Both the position numbers and the translations under genes were made by a program. A stretch of DNA of 64,000 nt. Origin: Bacteroidota bacterium. GTDB taxonomy: Bacteria > Bacteroidota > Bacteroidia > Bacteroidales > SZUA-534. The stretch is from the NCBI GenBank assembly GCA_003250355.1, contig QKGS01000061.1, forward strand, positions 1 through 64,000, given 5' to 3'. Below the pieces are notes generated by a model, which was not told where the DNA came from, ran no database searches, and worked only from the letters and a program-made list of their open reading frames with translations. Of this stretch, positions 7,737 through 15,537 are shown piece by piece. Position 1 is the stretch's first letter; each line of letters opens with the position of its first letter.

Positions 7737-8777
7737 ATGACTGATAATAGAAAACAGCATGTAATTGATTTCATAAAAGCCCATGGACAAAGTTCATCTA
7801 AAGAGATTTATGATGGAATTGGCGAAACTTTTAGTTATGCTACATTAAAGCGGATACTTACTGATTTAAAAGCCAACGATTATTTGTTGACTAAAGGACA
7901 GGGAAAAGGTACGAAGTATATTTTATCACCTGCTTACGAATTGATTAGTACGATAGATATTGAAAAGTATTACGAAAAAGAAATTGACGAGCGACAAATC
8001 ATTGAGAATTTTAATTTCGACGTAATCACAAAAGTGCTTAAGCATTACAATTCATTTACCGACAGTGAATTGGACAAATTAGAATTACTACATAAGGAGT
8101 ATCAAAAAAACATATCAGAACTATCTGAAGCCGAATATAAAAGGGAAATGGAAAGACTGGCGATTGATTTAAGTTGGAAATCATCACAGATAGAAGGAAA
8201 TACTTATACTCTTTTAGAAACCGAACGATTATTAAAAGAAAAAGAGACAGCATCAGGAAAAACAAAAGAAGAAGCTGTTATGCTTTTAAATCACAAGGAT
8301 GCTCTTGATTTTATAATAGAGCATAATGATTATTTAAACCCATTAACGGTTCCAAAGATTGAGGATATTCACAGCATTCTGACAAAAGAATTAGCGGTCG
8401 AAAGGAATTTAAGAAAAAGGAGGGTAGGTATCTCAGGAACGAATTATAAACCTCTTGATAATGAATTTCAGATATTAGAAGCTCTTAGGAATACCTGTGA
8501 TGTGATAAACGCCAAAGAAAGCATATTTGAAAAAGCACTGCTTGCTTTAGTTCTGATTTCTTATATTCAGCCATTTATGGACGGTAATAAGAGAACTGCA
8601 AGGATTGTAAGTAATGCAATTTTAATGAATTACAATTATTGTCCATTATCTTTTAGGACAGTAGATTCAATTGATTATAAAAAAGCTATGCTGCTATTTT
8701 ACGAACAGAATAATATTTCAAACTTTAAGGATATATTTATAAATCAATTTGAGTTTGCTGTTAGAACATATTTTTAA
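7737..8777 (+). CDS. Winged-helix Fic-fold protein lacking the catalytic histidine
   Basis: A 346-residue protein. Residues 1-65 look like a winged helix-turn-helix (ATLKRILTDLKANDYL then a GKGTKY wing). The Fic core follows: an inhibitory-helix motif SSQIEGN (149-155, matching S/TxxxE-G/N) and a Fic loop QPFMDGNKRTAR (278-289). The canonical loop is HPFx(D/E)GNGRxxR, so the catalytic His is Gln and the second glycine is Lys. Known Fic enzymes transfer AMP or other nucleotide groups using that His; this protein may be inactive, use other chemistry, or act as a regulator. It is the sole gene of its unit, with repeated boxes upstream and complementary cassette cores on both sides. Confidence 0.85.
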   Translation: MTDNRKQHVIDFIKAHGQSSSKEIYDGIGETFSYATLKRILTDLKANDYLLTKGQGKGTKYILSPAYELISTIDIEKYYEKEIDERQIIENFNFDVITKVLKHYNSFTDSELDKLELLHKEYQKNISELSEAEYKREMERLAIDLSWKSSQIEGNTYTLLETERLLKEKETASGKTKEEAVMLLNHKDALDFIIEHNDYLNPLTVPKIEDIHSILTKELAVERNLRKRRVGISGTNYKPLDNEFQILEALRNTCDVINAKESIFEKALLALVLISYIQPFMDGNKRTARIVSNAILMNYNYCPLSFRTVDSIDYKKAMLLFYEQNNISNFKDIFINQFEFAVRTYF

Positions 8778-8790
8778 GAAAAAGGAAAAC

Positions 8791-9000
8791 GAGCTACAAC
8801 ACCAAATATAGCCAATACCGCGTGCAGTGGGTCTGGTAAGCTTGGTGCTTCGTTGGTTGTCCGCCAAATCGTACCGATTTGACTATTCGTTGATATGAAA
8901 ATTTACAGTAAAATCGGTACGCTTTGGCTAAGTGCAAATTTGTGAGTATATTGCTTTCTGTTTGCGGTACGTGGCCATATTCATATACGTTGTGATGCAT
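8791..9000. repeat. Site E: long attC-like palindrome
   Basis: A 210-bp structure. The outer arms are 8798-8827 and 8959-8991 (GCCAATACCGCG against GCCACGTACCGC when the right arm is read in reverse). An inner stem pairs 8863-8880 with 8910-8928 (around AATCGTACCGATTT). The left core GAGCTACAAC belongs to the Fic unit. The right core GTTGTGATGCAT (8989-9000) corresponds to ATGCAC...CCACAAC at 9834-9850, at the far end of the toxin-antitoxin unit, with a 5-base offset. Confidence 0.55.
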
Positions 9001-9021
9001 ACCCCCAGAGATTCTACAAAA

Positions 9022-9219
9022 ATGAATGCTAAAGTTAAATATTGGAAAATATTCAATTATCGTCTGCAAGAATTGACAGATAATGTTGATACCAAAAATG
9101 CAAACCCAAGCGGAGCTTCAAGAGCAATGATTGTTCTTGTGCCATTGTTAATCTTTACTGCATTGATTGAGTTTTTATGGGTGAGATTATTTAGTGGGAA
9201 TCCTGACAAATACACTTGA
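9022..9219 (+). CDS. Small single-span membrane protein
   Basis: A 65-residue protein starting at the ATG at 9022. An upstream in-frame extension to 8932 is rejected because it runs through site E. It has a charged N-terminal half (KVKYWKIFNYRLQEL) and one hydrophobic segment (about residues 36-53), followed by a short tail. It is the first gene in the unit that also carries the toxin-antitoxin pair. No family is recognised, and it may be an unrelated passenger or a leader gene. Confidence 0.4.
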   Translation: MNAKVKYWKIFNYRLQELTDNVDTKNANPSGASRAMIVLVPLLIFTALIEFLWVRLFSGNPDKYT

Positions 9220-9253
9220 TTGATATACTAAAAAGATATACCTTTGTGATATA
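9216..9253 (+). promoter_or_regulatory. Promoter and triple GATATA operator of the toxin-antitoxin pair
   Basis: TTG (9216-9218), 20 bases, TACCTTTG (9239-9246) fits the Bacteroidota promoter exactly. Three GATATA hexamers start at 9222, 9235 and 9248, exactly 13 bases apart, covering the spacer and the -7 box. Such regular half-sites are what ribbon-helix-helix antitoxins bind, so this is probably the autoregulatory operator for the gene that follows 14 bases later. Confidence 0.6.
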
Positions 9254-9266
9254 AATTATAAATATC

Positions 9267-9497
9267 ATGAAAACAGTATCCTTAAAAATAGATGATTCGA
9301 TTTTTGGAGAAACTGAAAAGATTCTCGCTCGGATTAAAAAACCTCGAAATAGATACATAAACGAGGCGATTGAGTTTTACAATAAACTTCAACGTAAACA
9401 GATTTTGGAGAAAAAACTAAAAAAAGAGTCTGGATTAGTTAAGGCGGATTCAATGTCTGTACTTAAAGATTTCGAGGAGATTGATTATGCCGATTAA
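9267..9497 (+). CDS. Antitoxin, ribbon-helix-helix type
   Basis: A 76-residue protein. Residues 1-35 fit a ribbon-helix-helix DNA-binding fold: beta strand KTVSLKID followed by two helices ending in NRYINEAIEFYN. The C-terminal half is charged and probably disordered (KADSMSVLKDFEEID), the usual toxin-neutralising tail. It overlaps the toxin gene start by 11 bases, so the two are translated together. Regular GATATA boxes lie over its promoter. The identity of the partner supports the antitoxin assignment, although the sequence itself is short and divergent. Confidence 0.75.
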   Translation: MKTVSLKIDDSIFGETEKILARIKKPRNRYINEAIEFYNKLQRKQILEKKLKKESGLVKADSMSVLKDFEEIDYAD

Positions 9498-9834
9498 ACA
9501 ATTTGAAATTTGGATTGCAGATTTGAATCCTCAGATAGGAACTGAACCAGGTAAAACAAGACCAGTTTTGGCAATACAGACAAATCTGCTTAACAAGATT
9601 CCACACCCATCGACTATTGTTTGCCCAATTACAACAAACGTAAAAAAGGATTCTGAGATATTGAGAGTACATCTAAAAAAAGGAACAGCCAACTTAAATC
9701 AAGCTTGTGATATCATGATTGACCAGATTCGTGCGATTGATAACAAACGATTGACAAAAAAACTTGGCGTTTTACCTGACGAATTGATTGATTTAGTTAA
9801 AGAAAATATTCAAATTGTACTTGACATTGAATAA
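9487..9834 (+). CDS. MazF/PemK-type mRNA interferase toxin
   Basis: A 115-residue protein. The N-terminal FEIWIADLNPQIGTEPGKTRPVL is the MazF/PemK family signature (here residues about 6-28, including the P-G-K-x-R-P-V core), followed by the CPITTN strand. Known role: endoribonuclease that cleaves mRNA at short motifs. I chose the ATG at 9487, preceded by GAGGAG eight bases upstream, over the TTG at 9481. The start lies inside the antitoxin gene. The stop codon abuts the left core of site F, so the pair fills its cassette unit. Toxin-antitoxin pairs are common stabilisers in chromosomal integron arrays. Confidence 0.9.
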   Translation: MPIKQFEIWIADLNPQIGTEPGKTRPVLAIQTNLLNKIPHPSTIVCPITTNVKKDSEILRVHLKKGTANLNQACDIMIDQIRAIDNKRLTKKLGVLPDELIDLVKENIQIVLDIE

Positions 9835-9975
9835 TGCACGACACCACAACAATGTGTATAGTGCATAAGGGTTTCAGAGATTTTCGAGCAGCATCACCCG
9901 CGCCAATTCTAGGTGGTATCTTGATAGGTTTGAAGCCAGCAATCCCTTACAACACCATACACCGTCGTTGGCGGT
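9834..9975. repeat. Site F: complete attC-like palindrome
   Basis: A 142-bp site. The left arm 9848-9871 (AACAATGTGTATAGTG then CATAAGGG) pairs with the right arm 9944-9969, which in reverse reads AACGACGGTGTATGGTG then TTGTAAGGG. The terminal 15-mer of the right arm is identical to that of site D. The right core GTTGGCGGT (9967-9975) is the perfect reverse complement of ACCGCCAAC at 10443-10451, on the other side of the next gene. Confidence 0.65.
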
Positions 9976-10023
9976 CAGGCTAGGGAAGAGTAACATACAT
10001 GGAAAAATCTCGATATAATTGAT

Positions 10024-10031
10024 TACTTTTG
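10024..10031 (+). promoter_or_regulatory. -7 box in front of the Rpn-like remnant
   Basis: TACTTTTG matches TAnnTTTG and ends 17 bases before the ATG at 10049. No clear -33 TTTG is visible at the expected distance. It again suggests that units in this array carry their own promoters. Confidence 0.35.
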
Positions 10032-10048
10032 TATAAAACGGATTTGAA

Positions 10049-10384
10049 ATGAATAATAGAAATTCAATACGGTTTGACTGGGCGATTAAAAGACTTTTAA
10101 GAAATAAAGCCAACTTTTCCGTACTTGAAGGATTCTTGTCCGAATTGTTAAAAGAAGACGTTCAAATTCAAAACATATTAGAAAGCGAAAACAATGAAAA
10201 ACTTGACTCGGATAAATATAACAGAATAGATATTTTAGTAAAAAACTATTCTCAACACCTGAAAGATTTGCGAAATGAAGCAAGTCGTATTTTGACCTTG
10301 AAAGTTGATGCTGAAGACAGCGTTCGATTGGATGAAAAAAGGCAAGTTGCAAAATGGTTAAAGGCAAAAAATATACCAGTCTAA
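10049..10384 (+). pseudogene. Rpn / PD-(D/E)XK transposase-family remnant with internal deletion
   Basis: A 111-codon open frame. Residues 1-65 (FDWAIKRLLRNKANFSVLEG ... NRIDILVKN) are the conserved start of the Rpn/TIGR01784 family of PD-(D/E)XK nuclease-like transposase proteins, which are normally about 280-320 residues. After IDILVKN, where the nuclease beta-strands and catalytic residues should follow, the sequence jumps to YSQHLKDLRNEASR, which resembles the family's C-terminal helical region. I infer a clean in-frame deletion of the central catalytic part. It is the only gene between cores 9967-9975 and 10443-10451. It could still be expressed from the box at 10024-10031. Confidence 0.55.
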
Positions 10385-10442
10385 ATAATTATGGATACTA
10401 CAGTATTATCAAGAGAATAAATTGAATCTTTATAACACTAGA

Positions 10443-10475
10443 ACCGCCAACTATAAATTAGAACCGAAACAAAGT
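10443..10475. repeat. Site G: left arm of the last attC-like site
   Basis: ACCGCCAAC (10443-10451) exactly complements the core at 9967-9975 and closes the unit holding the Rpn remnant. A right arm is not evident downstream, so this may be the eroded end of the array. The remaining non-coding DNA up to 10672 holds one hairpin described separately. Confidence 0.4.
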
Positions 10476-10578
10476 GAAGCCCAGCAAAGCTAATTAAAAA
10501 AGTAATGATAAATAGAAGCAATACAGTATGTTAATAAAAATATAAATTAATCATCTCCCTGCCAGAAGCCAAAGTTTC

Positions 10579-10649
10579 AACCCGTCTTAATGCTTTACAT
10601 TAAAAATATGCTGATTAAGTTTTTAAAAACCTAATGCATAAAGCGGGTT
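10579..10649. repeat. Imperfect hairpin upstream of the zinc-ribbon gene
   Basis: AACCCG (10579-10584) pairs with CGGGTT (10644-10649), with further pairing of AATGC against GCATT inside. It lies 24 bases before the next start codon. It could be a leader structure or a decayed palindrome of the array; nothing distinguishes these. Confidence 0.3.
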
Positions 10650-10672
10650 AATAATAAAAAATATCGCAAAAG

Positions 10673-11029
10673 GTGAAAAAATGTAAAATATGCAGTAACC
10701 CGGTTATTGGAAGAGCCGATAAAAAATTTTGCTCTACTCGGTGTAAAAATTATTACCACCTAAATTTGCGACGTGTTACCAATATTGAAGTTCAGGAAAT
10801 AAACAAAATCCTTCACCGAAACCGCAGTATTCTTCTCGAAATACTTGGCAAGAATCAAACACAAAAAAAAGTACCCCGCTTAGTACTCGACAAAATGAAA
10901 TTCAGGTATAAATACCATACTCATACATATATAAATTCTGTCGGTAAAACATACTATTACATATACGACATGGCATGGATGTCGTTTTCCGACAATGAAA
11001 TATTAATTGTAAGAAAAGTGAAAATTTAA
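10673..11029 (+). CDS. Small zinc-ribbon protein
   Basis: A 118-residue protein with four cysteines spaced C4-x2-C7-x12-C20-x3-C24, a zinc-ribbon typical of small uncharacterised Bacteroidota proteins, followed by a helical segment and a tyrosine-rich beta region (KYHTHTYIN, KTYYYIYD). The start is taken at GTG 10673 because stop codons lie just upstream and the cysteine motif begins three codons later. It converges with the histidine kinase gene, leaving only 4 bases between the two stops. A nucleic-acid-binding role is likely from the ribbon, but no target can be named. Confidence 0.7.
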   Translation: MKKCKICSNPVIGRADKKFCSTRCKNYYHLNLRRVTNIEVQEINKILHRNRSILLEILGKNQTQKKVPRLVLDKMKFRYKYHTHTYINSVGKTYYYIYDMAWMSFSDNEILIVRKVKI

Positions 11030-11033
11030 TTTA

Positions 11034-13538
11034 TTATATACCCTCAAACACCTTATTGAGCATCGGAAATAAAGTTTTTCCATTAACCGGTTTGGTCAAA
11101 TAATCCTTACAACCAGCCTGTTCGGCCAAAAGTTTTTCATCTCCAAATGTATATGCTGTTTGTGCAATAATATAAACCTGCTTTAATTTCAAAATCTCTT
11201 TAGTTGCATCCAACCCATTCAACACCGGCATTCTTATATCCATAAGAACAACATCGGCCGTTTTACCGGTTGCAAAATATGTAACAGCTTCCCTCCCATT
11301 TTTAACCCACTCTACTTTAGCGTTTGTTGGCTGAAGCATAAATTCAAGATACTTATAATTCTGCACCACATCTTCGGCCACAAGAATTGTTTTACCTGTC
11401 CAATCAGGAATGGTTATAGCTCCTTCATTGCTTTTGTCGGGTTCTACCAATACTTCATTTACCTGCACAGGCAACTTATGTGTAAAATAAAAAGTCGACC
11501 CCTTACCTACCTTAGAAACAACCCTTATCTCGCCTCCCATTATCTCTACAATACTTTTCGACAAAGTAAGCCCTAACCCTGTGCCATTATACTCCTTAGT
11601 ATAACTCCTGTCTACTTTTGTAAAACTCTCAAATATCATACTCTGAGTTTCCTCCGGTATACCTATACCGGTATCCTGAACATAAAACTCAATAGTATCG
11701 TCCCAAACATTATGTATCCCAAAACGTATTACACCCCTATCGGTAAATTTTACTGCATTATCTATCAAGTTATCAAACACTTGCTTAAACCGGAATAAAT
11801 CTGTCTCAAATGGCAAACTCGAATACCGTTCATCAAAGTCGAGCATTAGCTCTATATCATCATGCTCCCTAAGCTTCTCTTTTCTAAGGTGTGCTATCAG
11901 CAAGTCTTTAAATATATGATGTAAATTAACCTTTTCTGTATTTATAACTAATTGTCCGGTCTCTATTTTCGATACATCTATAATATTATCAATCAATGCC
12001 AGTAAATCTTGCCCACTCTTATTTATAAGCTCTATAAACTCTTCACGCTCCCCAATAGTAAGGTCTGAATCAGCAAGCAAATCAGAAAAACCTATTATTG
12101 CCGTCATTGGTATACGTATATCGTGCGACATACTTGCTAAAAACGACGATTTTAACCTGTCGGCTTTCTCTGCATTTACCTTAGCTTTCAAAAGTTTATC
12201 TTCATTGAACTGTCGAACAAAAAGAGTAACTATTAATCGGGTTATTATCTTCAAATAATTTATTTCGGTACTATTCCACGATTCACCTTCACCGGCCTCA
12301 AATATTATTGATGCACTCATATTTGAATCTACTACAACCGGAAATATGTATACATTTGAAAACTGAATCCCCATAAAAAATGCTTTTAAATCGTCGGGCA
12401 AATATTTTATGGAAAAACCCAATATCATTTTCCTATCATTAAGCATTTTTATATATGACGGAAGCCTAATAAAAGGTATTTCAAAGTTATTGTTAAGTAA
12501 CTTTACGTTCTCAGCTGCATATTGAACCTTCAGCACACCTGTCTCTACTTTCGCTGTATGGTCTATAACTAAAACTCGTTTAGCTTTAAAATAAAAAGCT
12601 ATTTGGTCAACTATTTTTTCAAGCTTTTTACTATAAGAACCTTCAGTATTAATAACCCCAAGTATCTCGGTAACAAGCTCATTTTGTCTTATATTTTTCT
12701 CAAGCTGCTTTTTTATCTCATTTAGCTCACTAATATCGGAGAGCTTACATATTATTCTGTTATAGTCAATAAATTTAACCCTTATATGTATATTCTTTTT
12801 TATATTCAAAGCATATACTTCAAATGTTTCATCGTATCCAAAATCAAATTCATGAAGAGTATAGTCAAAATCCGATATAATATAATCGCTAAGACTTTTA
12901 CCCTCTATTTCTGCCCCTTCAATACCCAACAGCTCTAAAAACTTCTCATTATAATCGGAAATAGTCCACAAAAACAAACGCTCACTATTATGGGGCGGTT
13001 TTGTTAATGTAATAAATGCCTCATCGGAAATATCAGTGTATAATTCACTTTGATTGTCAGTTTTTAAAAACCTGTTTTCCAAAGTTTTATCAAGTTCTAT
13101 CTTTACTAATAAAAGATGCTTAAATAAAGGATTATTTATAGGTTCTACTATAAATTGTGCTTTTACTTCTCTTTCGTTTGTTGTTAATAAATCAACATTT
13201 GTTACAAGTTTTTTATTTTCAGCCCCCAACACATCTGATATCTGATGCATTAACTCTCCGCGTTGCGGTTGATAAACAAATTCAATAAAACTCTGTTTGT
13301 CAAGTCTTTTGGTGTCTAATTCAAGTATATCTATTGCTGTTTTATTTATATACTTTATCCTGTCGCCATGAAGTATAAGCATACCTTCATTGGCATGGTC
13401 TATCATTTGCTGAAGAAAATCCTCTCGGGAATTACATTCTTGCTCCACCTCTCTAATTTTGCGTAAAGCATCCTCTTTATCTTTACTCAAAACTTTTACA
13501 AGCTCTTCAAGTTCATTTATTCTATTCGTCTCGCTCAT
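11034..13538 (-). CDS. Cytosolic hybrid sensor histidine kinase with receiver domain
   Basis: An 834-residue protein. It starts with a coiled coil (7-40), then a PAS domain (about 40-150), a second divergent PAS (about 180-275), a GAF-like domain (about 285-445), HisKA with phospho-acceptor H472 in SHDIRIPM, and a HATPase with N box DNLIDNAVKFT (589-599), G1 QDTGIGIPEE (621-630) and G2 GTGLGL (652-657). A receiver domain follows, with AED at 721-723, D767 (LMDIRMP), T794-A and K816. No membrane segment or signal peptide is visible, so it senses something in the cytoplasm. No separate response regulator lies nearby, so phosphotransfer may end in its own receiver or in a distant partner. Confidence 0.9.
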   Translation of the reverse strand: MSETNRINELEELVKVLSKDKEDALRKIREVEQECNSREDFLQQMIDHANEGMLILHGDRIKYINKTAIDILELDTKRLDKQSFIEFVYQPQRGELMHQISDVLGAENKKLVTNVDLLTTNEREVKAQFIVEPINNPLFKHLLLVKIELDKTLENRFLKTDNQSELYTDISDEAFITLTKPPHNSERLFLWTISDYNEKFLELLGIEGAEIEGKSLSDYIISDFDYTLHEFDFGYDETFEVYALNIKKNIHIRVKFIDYNRIICKLSDISELNEIKKQLEKNIRQNELVTEILGVINTEGSYSKKLEKIVDQIAFYFKAKRVLVIDHTAKVETGVLKVQYAAENVKLLNNNFEIPFIRLPSYIKMLNDRKMILGFSIKYLPDDLKAFFMGIQFSNVYIFPVVVDSNMSASIIFEAGEGESWNSTEINYLKIITRLIVTLFVRQFNEDKLLKAKVNAEKADRLKSSFLASMSHDIRIPMTAIIGFSDLLADSDLTIGEREEFIELINKSGQDLLALIDNIIDVSKIETGQLVINTEKVNLHHIFKDLLIAHLRKEKLREHDDIELMLDFDERYSSLPFETDLFRFKQVFDNLIDNAVKFTDRGVIRFGIHNVWDDTIEFYVQDTGIGIPEETQSMIFESFTKVDRSYTKEYNGTGLGLTLSKSIVEIMGGEIRVVSKVGKGSTFYFTHKLPVQVNEVLVEPDKSNEGAITIPDWTGKTILVAEDVVQNYKYLEFMLQPTNAKVEWVKNGREAVTYFATGKTADVVLMDIRMPVLNGLDATKEILKLKQVYIIAQTAYTFGDEKLLAEQAGCKDYLTKPVNGKTLFPMLNKVFEGI

Positions 13539-13787
13539 CAGGCTATAAAGGTATTATGAGTGCAAAAATATCAAAAAAACAATTATTACAATATTATTTC
13601 AATTTGTTAACAAAGCGTTAAAATAGTGTTTTTAAGCTCAGAAGCAAAGTCCATTTTTAAAAAAAATTAACAATAATTATTACATTTGTTTTATACAATG
13701 CTAAAGGTACAATATGTTTTTATAACAAATAGGCATCTAATAACCATTAATTTAAATAGTTAAAAACTTTAAAATAAATTTAAAATT

Positions 13788-15239
13788 ATGAGTAAAGTAT
13801 ATTCTTTTTTAACTCTTATTAGTTTACTAATATCATTCAACTCGTACTCGCAATACAACATTAAAGTACACATTGACGGATTAAAAGACAGCACTATTTA
13901 TTTAGGAAACTATTTTGGCGACAAACAATATGCAAAAGATACTGCTAAGCTCGACAGTAAAGGAAACGCCGTATTTTCAAATAAGAAAATGCTCGATAAA
14001 GGTGTCTATTTCATACTACTGCCGGGCAATATTATTTTTGAATTACTAATTGATAAGGAACAAGTATTTTCTGTTAATGCCAAATACGATACCATACCAT
14101 CGAATGTTGCAAACAGCGTTTCGGCAAAAGGCAACTCCGATATGGTTCAATACGTAGAATATCAACAGTTTATGAACAAAAAAAGCGAACTCGCCATTGA
14201 TTTACGTAAACGTGTAAATGATAGTTCCGACGAAGCTATTAAACAAAACGCTAAAGACAGCCTTCAAATACTCCACGAAGAGGTTAAAGCCAACTGGGAA
14301 CGAATTCATAAGGAATCACCCGGATCTATTTTATCGGCTATTTTAAATGTAAATAAAGAAGTTGAAATACCGGAACCGCCAAAAGATGAGAATGGTAAAG
14401 AAACCGACGACCAATTCCGATACAAATACTACAAAGCCCATTATTTCGACTATGTCGACTTCTCTGACGACCGCATACTTCGCAGCCAGTTTTATCACCC
14501 TAAAATTGAACGCTACTTTAAACAATTAGTTGTGCCGGCTCCCGATAGTATTATTAAAGAGTGTGCATATGTACTTAAAAAGGCTGAAGCTAATGAAGAG
14601 ATATATCAATACACTTTATCAATGCTGTTTAACAAATATAATAGCTCTAAAGTTATGGGTATGGATAAGGTGTTTGTATTCTTAGCTGAAAACTACTACC
14701 TGAACGGGCAAGCCGAATGGGCCGACAGTGCCTGGCTTTCAAAAGTTCGCAAAAGGGTAATTGATATTAAACCTAACATTATTGGCAACAGAGCGGCCGA
14801 CATAAAATATTACACCAACAACAATGAATATCGCTCACTGTATATGATCGATGCTGAGTACACAATAGTATTTTTTTATGAACCGGGGTGTGGCCATTGC
14901 AAACGTACAACAGGTGAACTCAAACCTATTACCGACAAATTTTGGGAAAAAGGGGTAGAAGTACTTGCTATGTATACTCAAACCGAAAAAGAAGAATGGG
15001 ATAAATTTATTGAGGAAAAAGACCTGCACAACTGGCATAATGGTTGGGATCCAAACCACCAATCGGGATTCCGCCAATTTTACGATGTGTATGCAACACC
15101 TCTTATTTACCTACTTGATAAAGACAAAAATATAGTAGCCAAACGTATTGACCCCGAAACTCTTGAACTAATTCTTAACGAAAAGTATGGAATTGAATCG
15201 GATAAAAAAGCTGAAATAATAGAAGAAAAAGCTGAATAA
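13788..15239 (+). CDS. Exported thioredoxin-fold protein (DUF4369 / DUF5106 type)
   Basis: A 483-residue protein with a signal peptide (1-21). Residues about 22-115 resemble the DUF4369 beta-sandwich found in front of TlpA-like thioredoxins in Bacteroidota. A helical middle region follows, then a C-terminal thioredoxin fold with active site C368-G-H-C371 (YEPGCGHCK) and the cis-proline motif YATPLIYLLD. CGHC is the active site of the more oxidising, isomerase-like thioredoxins. Likely role: periplasmic disulfide exchange or cytochrome and envelope protein maturation. The gene stands alone, divergent from the kinase across 249 non-coding bases. Confidence 0.85.
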   Translation: MSKVYSFLTLISLLISFNSYSQYNIKVHIDGLKDSTIYLGNYFGDKQYAKDTAKLDSKGNAVFSNKKMLDKGVYFILLPGNIIFELLIDKEQVFSVNAKYDTIPSNVANSVSAKGNSDMVQYVEYQQFMNKKSELAIDLRKRVNDSSDEAIKQNAKDSLQILHEEVKANWERIHKESPGSILSAILNVNKEVEIPEPPKDENGKETDDQFRYKYYKAHYFDYVDFSDDRILRSQFYHPKIERYFKQLVVPAPDSIIKECAYVLKKAEANEEIYQYTLSMLFNKYNSSKVMGMDKVFVFLAENYYLNGQAEWADSAWLSKVRKRVIDIKPNIIGNRAADIKYYTNNNEYRSLYMIDAEYTIVFFYEPGCGHCKRTTGELKPITDKFWEKGVEVLAMYTQTEKEEWDKFIEEKDLHNWHNGWDPNHQSGFRQFYDVYATPLIYLLDKDKNIVAKRIDPETLELILNEKYGIESDKKAEIIEEKAE

Positions 15240-15260
15240 GATTTATAATATAAACAAAAA

Positions 15261-15340
15261 GTCACGGGGTGAATAGATTTGTTAGAATTCTCAAATAACA
15301 AATTACTGTATTGCAAATAATTAGCAATTTACCCCGTGAC
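15261..15340. repeat. 80-bp inverted-repeat element (MITE- or REP-like)
   Basis: GTCACGGGGT (15261-15270) and ACCCCGTGAC (15331-15340) form a perfect 10-bp terminal inverted repeat, with weaker pairing continuing inward (GAATAG... against ...CAATTT). The GC-rich termini contrast with the AT-rich interior. It lies just after the thioredoxin gene but lacks a T-tract, so it is not a classic terminator. No target-site duplication is evident. Confidence 0.5.
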
Positions 15341-15537
15341 TAATCTGAAGTTTTTGGACAGCCCCCAACTTTTTTACACCCTCCATATTATTTAGTATCA
15401 AAGCTCTTCATTATAAACCAATACGCTGTTTATTACTAAAAAGGCAATGAATTATTGACGAAAACAGTATTATTTATCAAATTTCGTCATTAGCCACTCT
15501 TTGCAGCTTGCCGATACTGAATGGATGTATAATTAAT

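Larger units (their letters stand above)
1..10475. mobile_element. Integron-like gene cassette array (proposed)
   Basis: Seen: palindromic sites separate one-gene or small-operon units, and the outermost 9-12 bases of each unit are complementary to each other (10-18 with 4118-4126; 4243-4254 with 6151-6162; 7650-7659 with 8791-8800; 9967-9975 with 10443-10451). Two site ends share an identical 15-mer, CCATACACCGTCGTT, at 7638-7652 and 9955-9969. Known: integron cassettes show the same split-core complementarity between cassette start and attC left end. Inferred: this is a cassette array served by the tyrosine recombinase at 6187-7308. Units left of the recombinase are on the minus strand and those to the right on the plus strand, so the array reads outward in both directions. 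The array runs off the left edge of the window. Confidence 0.6.

Noticed and set aside
8932-9021. N-terminal extension of the small membrane protein
   Set aside because: These 30 codons come from the right arm of site E; the ATG at 9022 gives a sensible protein.
15342-15385. Insertion-sequence remnant around TTTTTGGACAGCCCCCAAC
   Set aside because: No inverted partner, no transposase fragment and no duplication was found.
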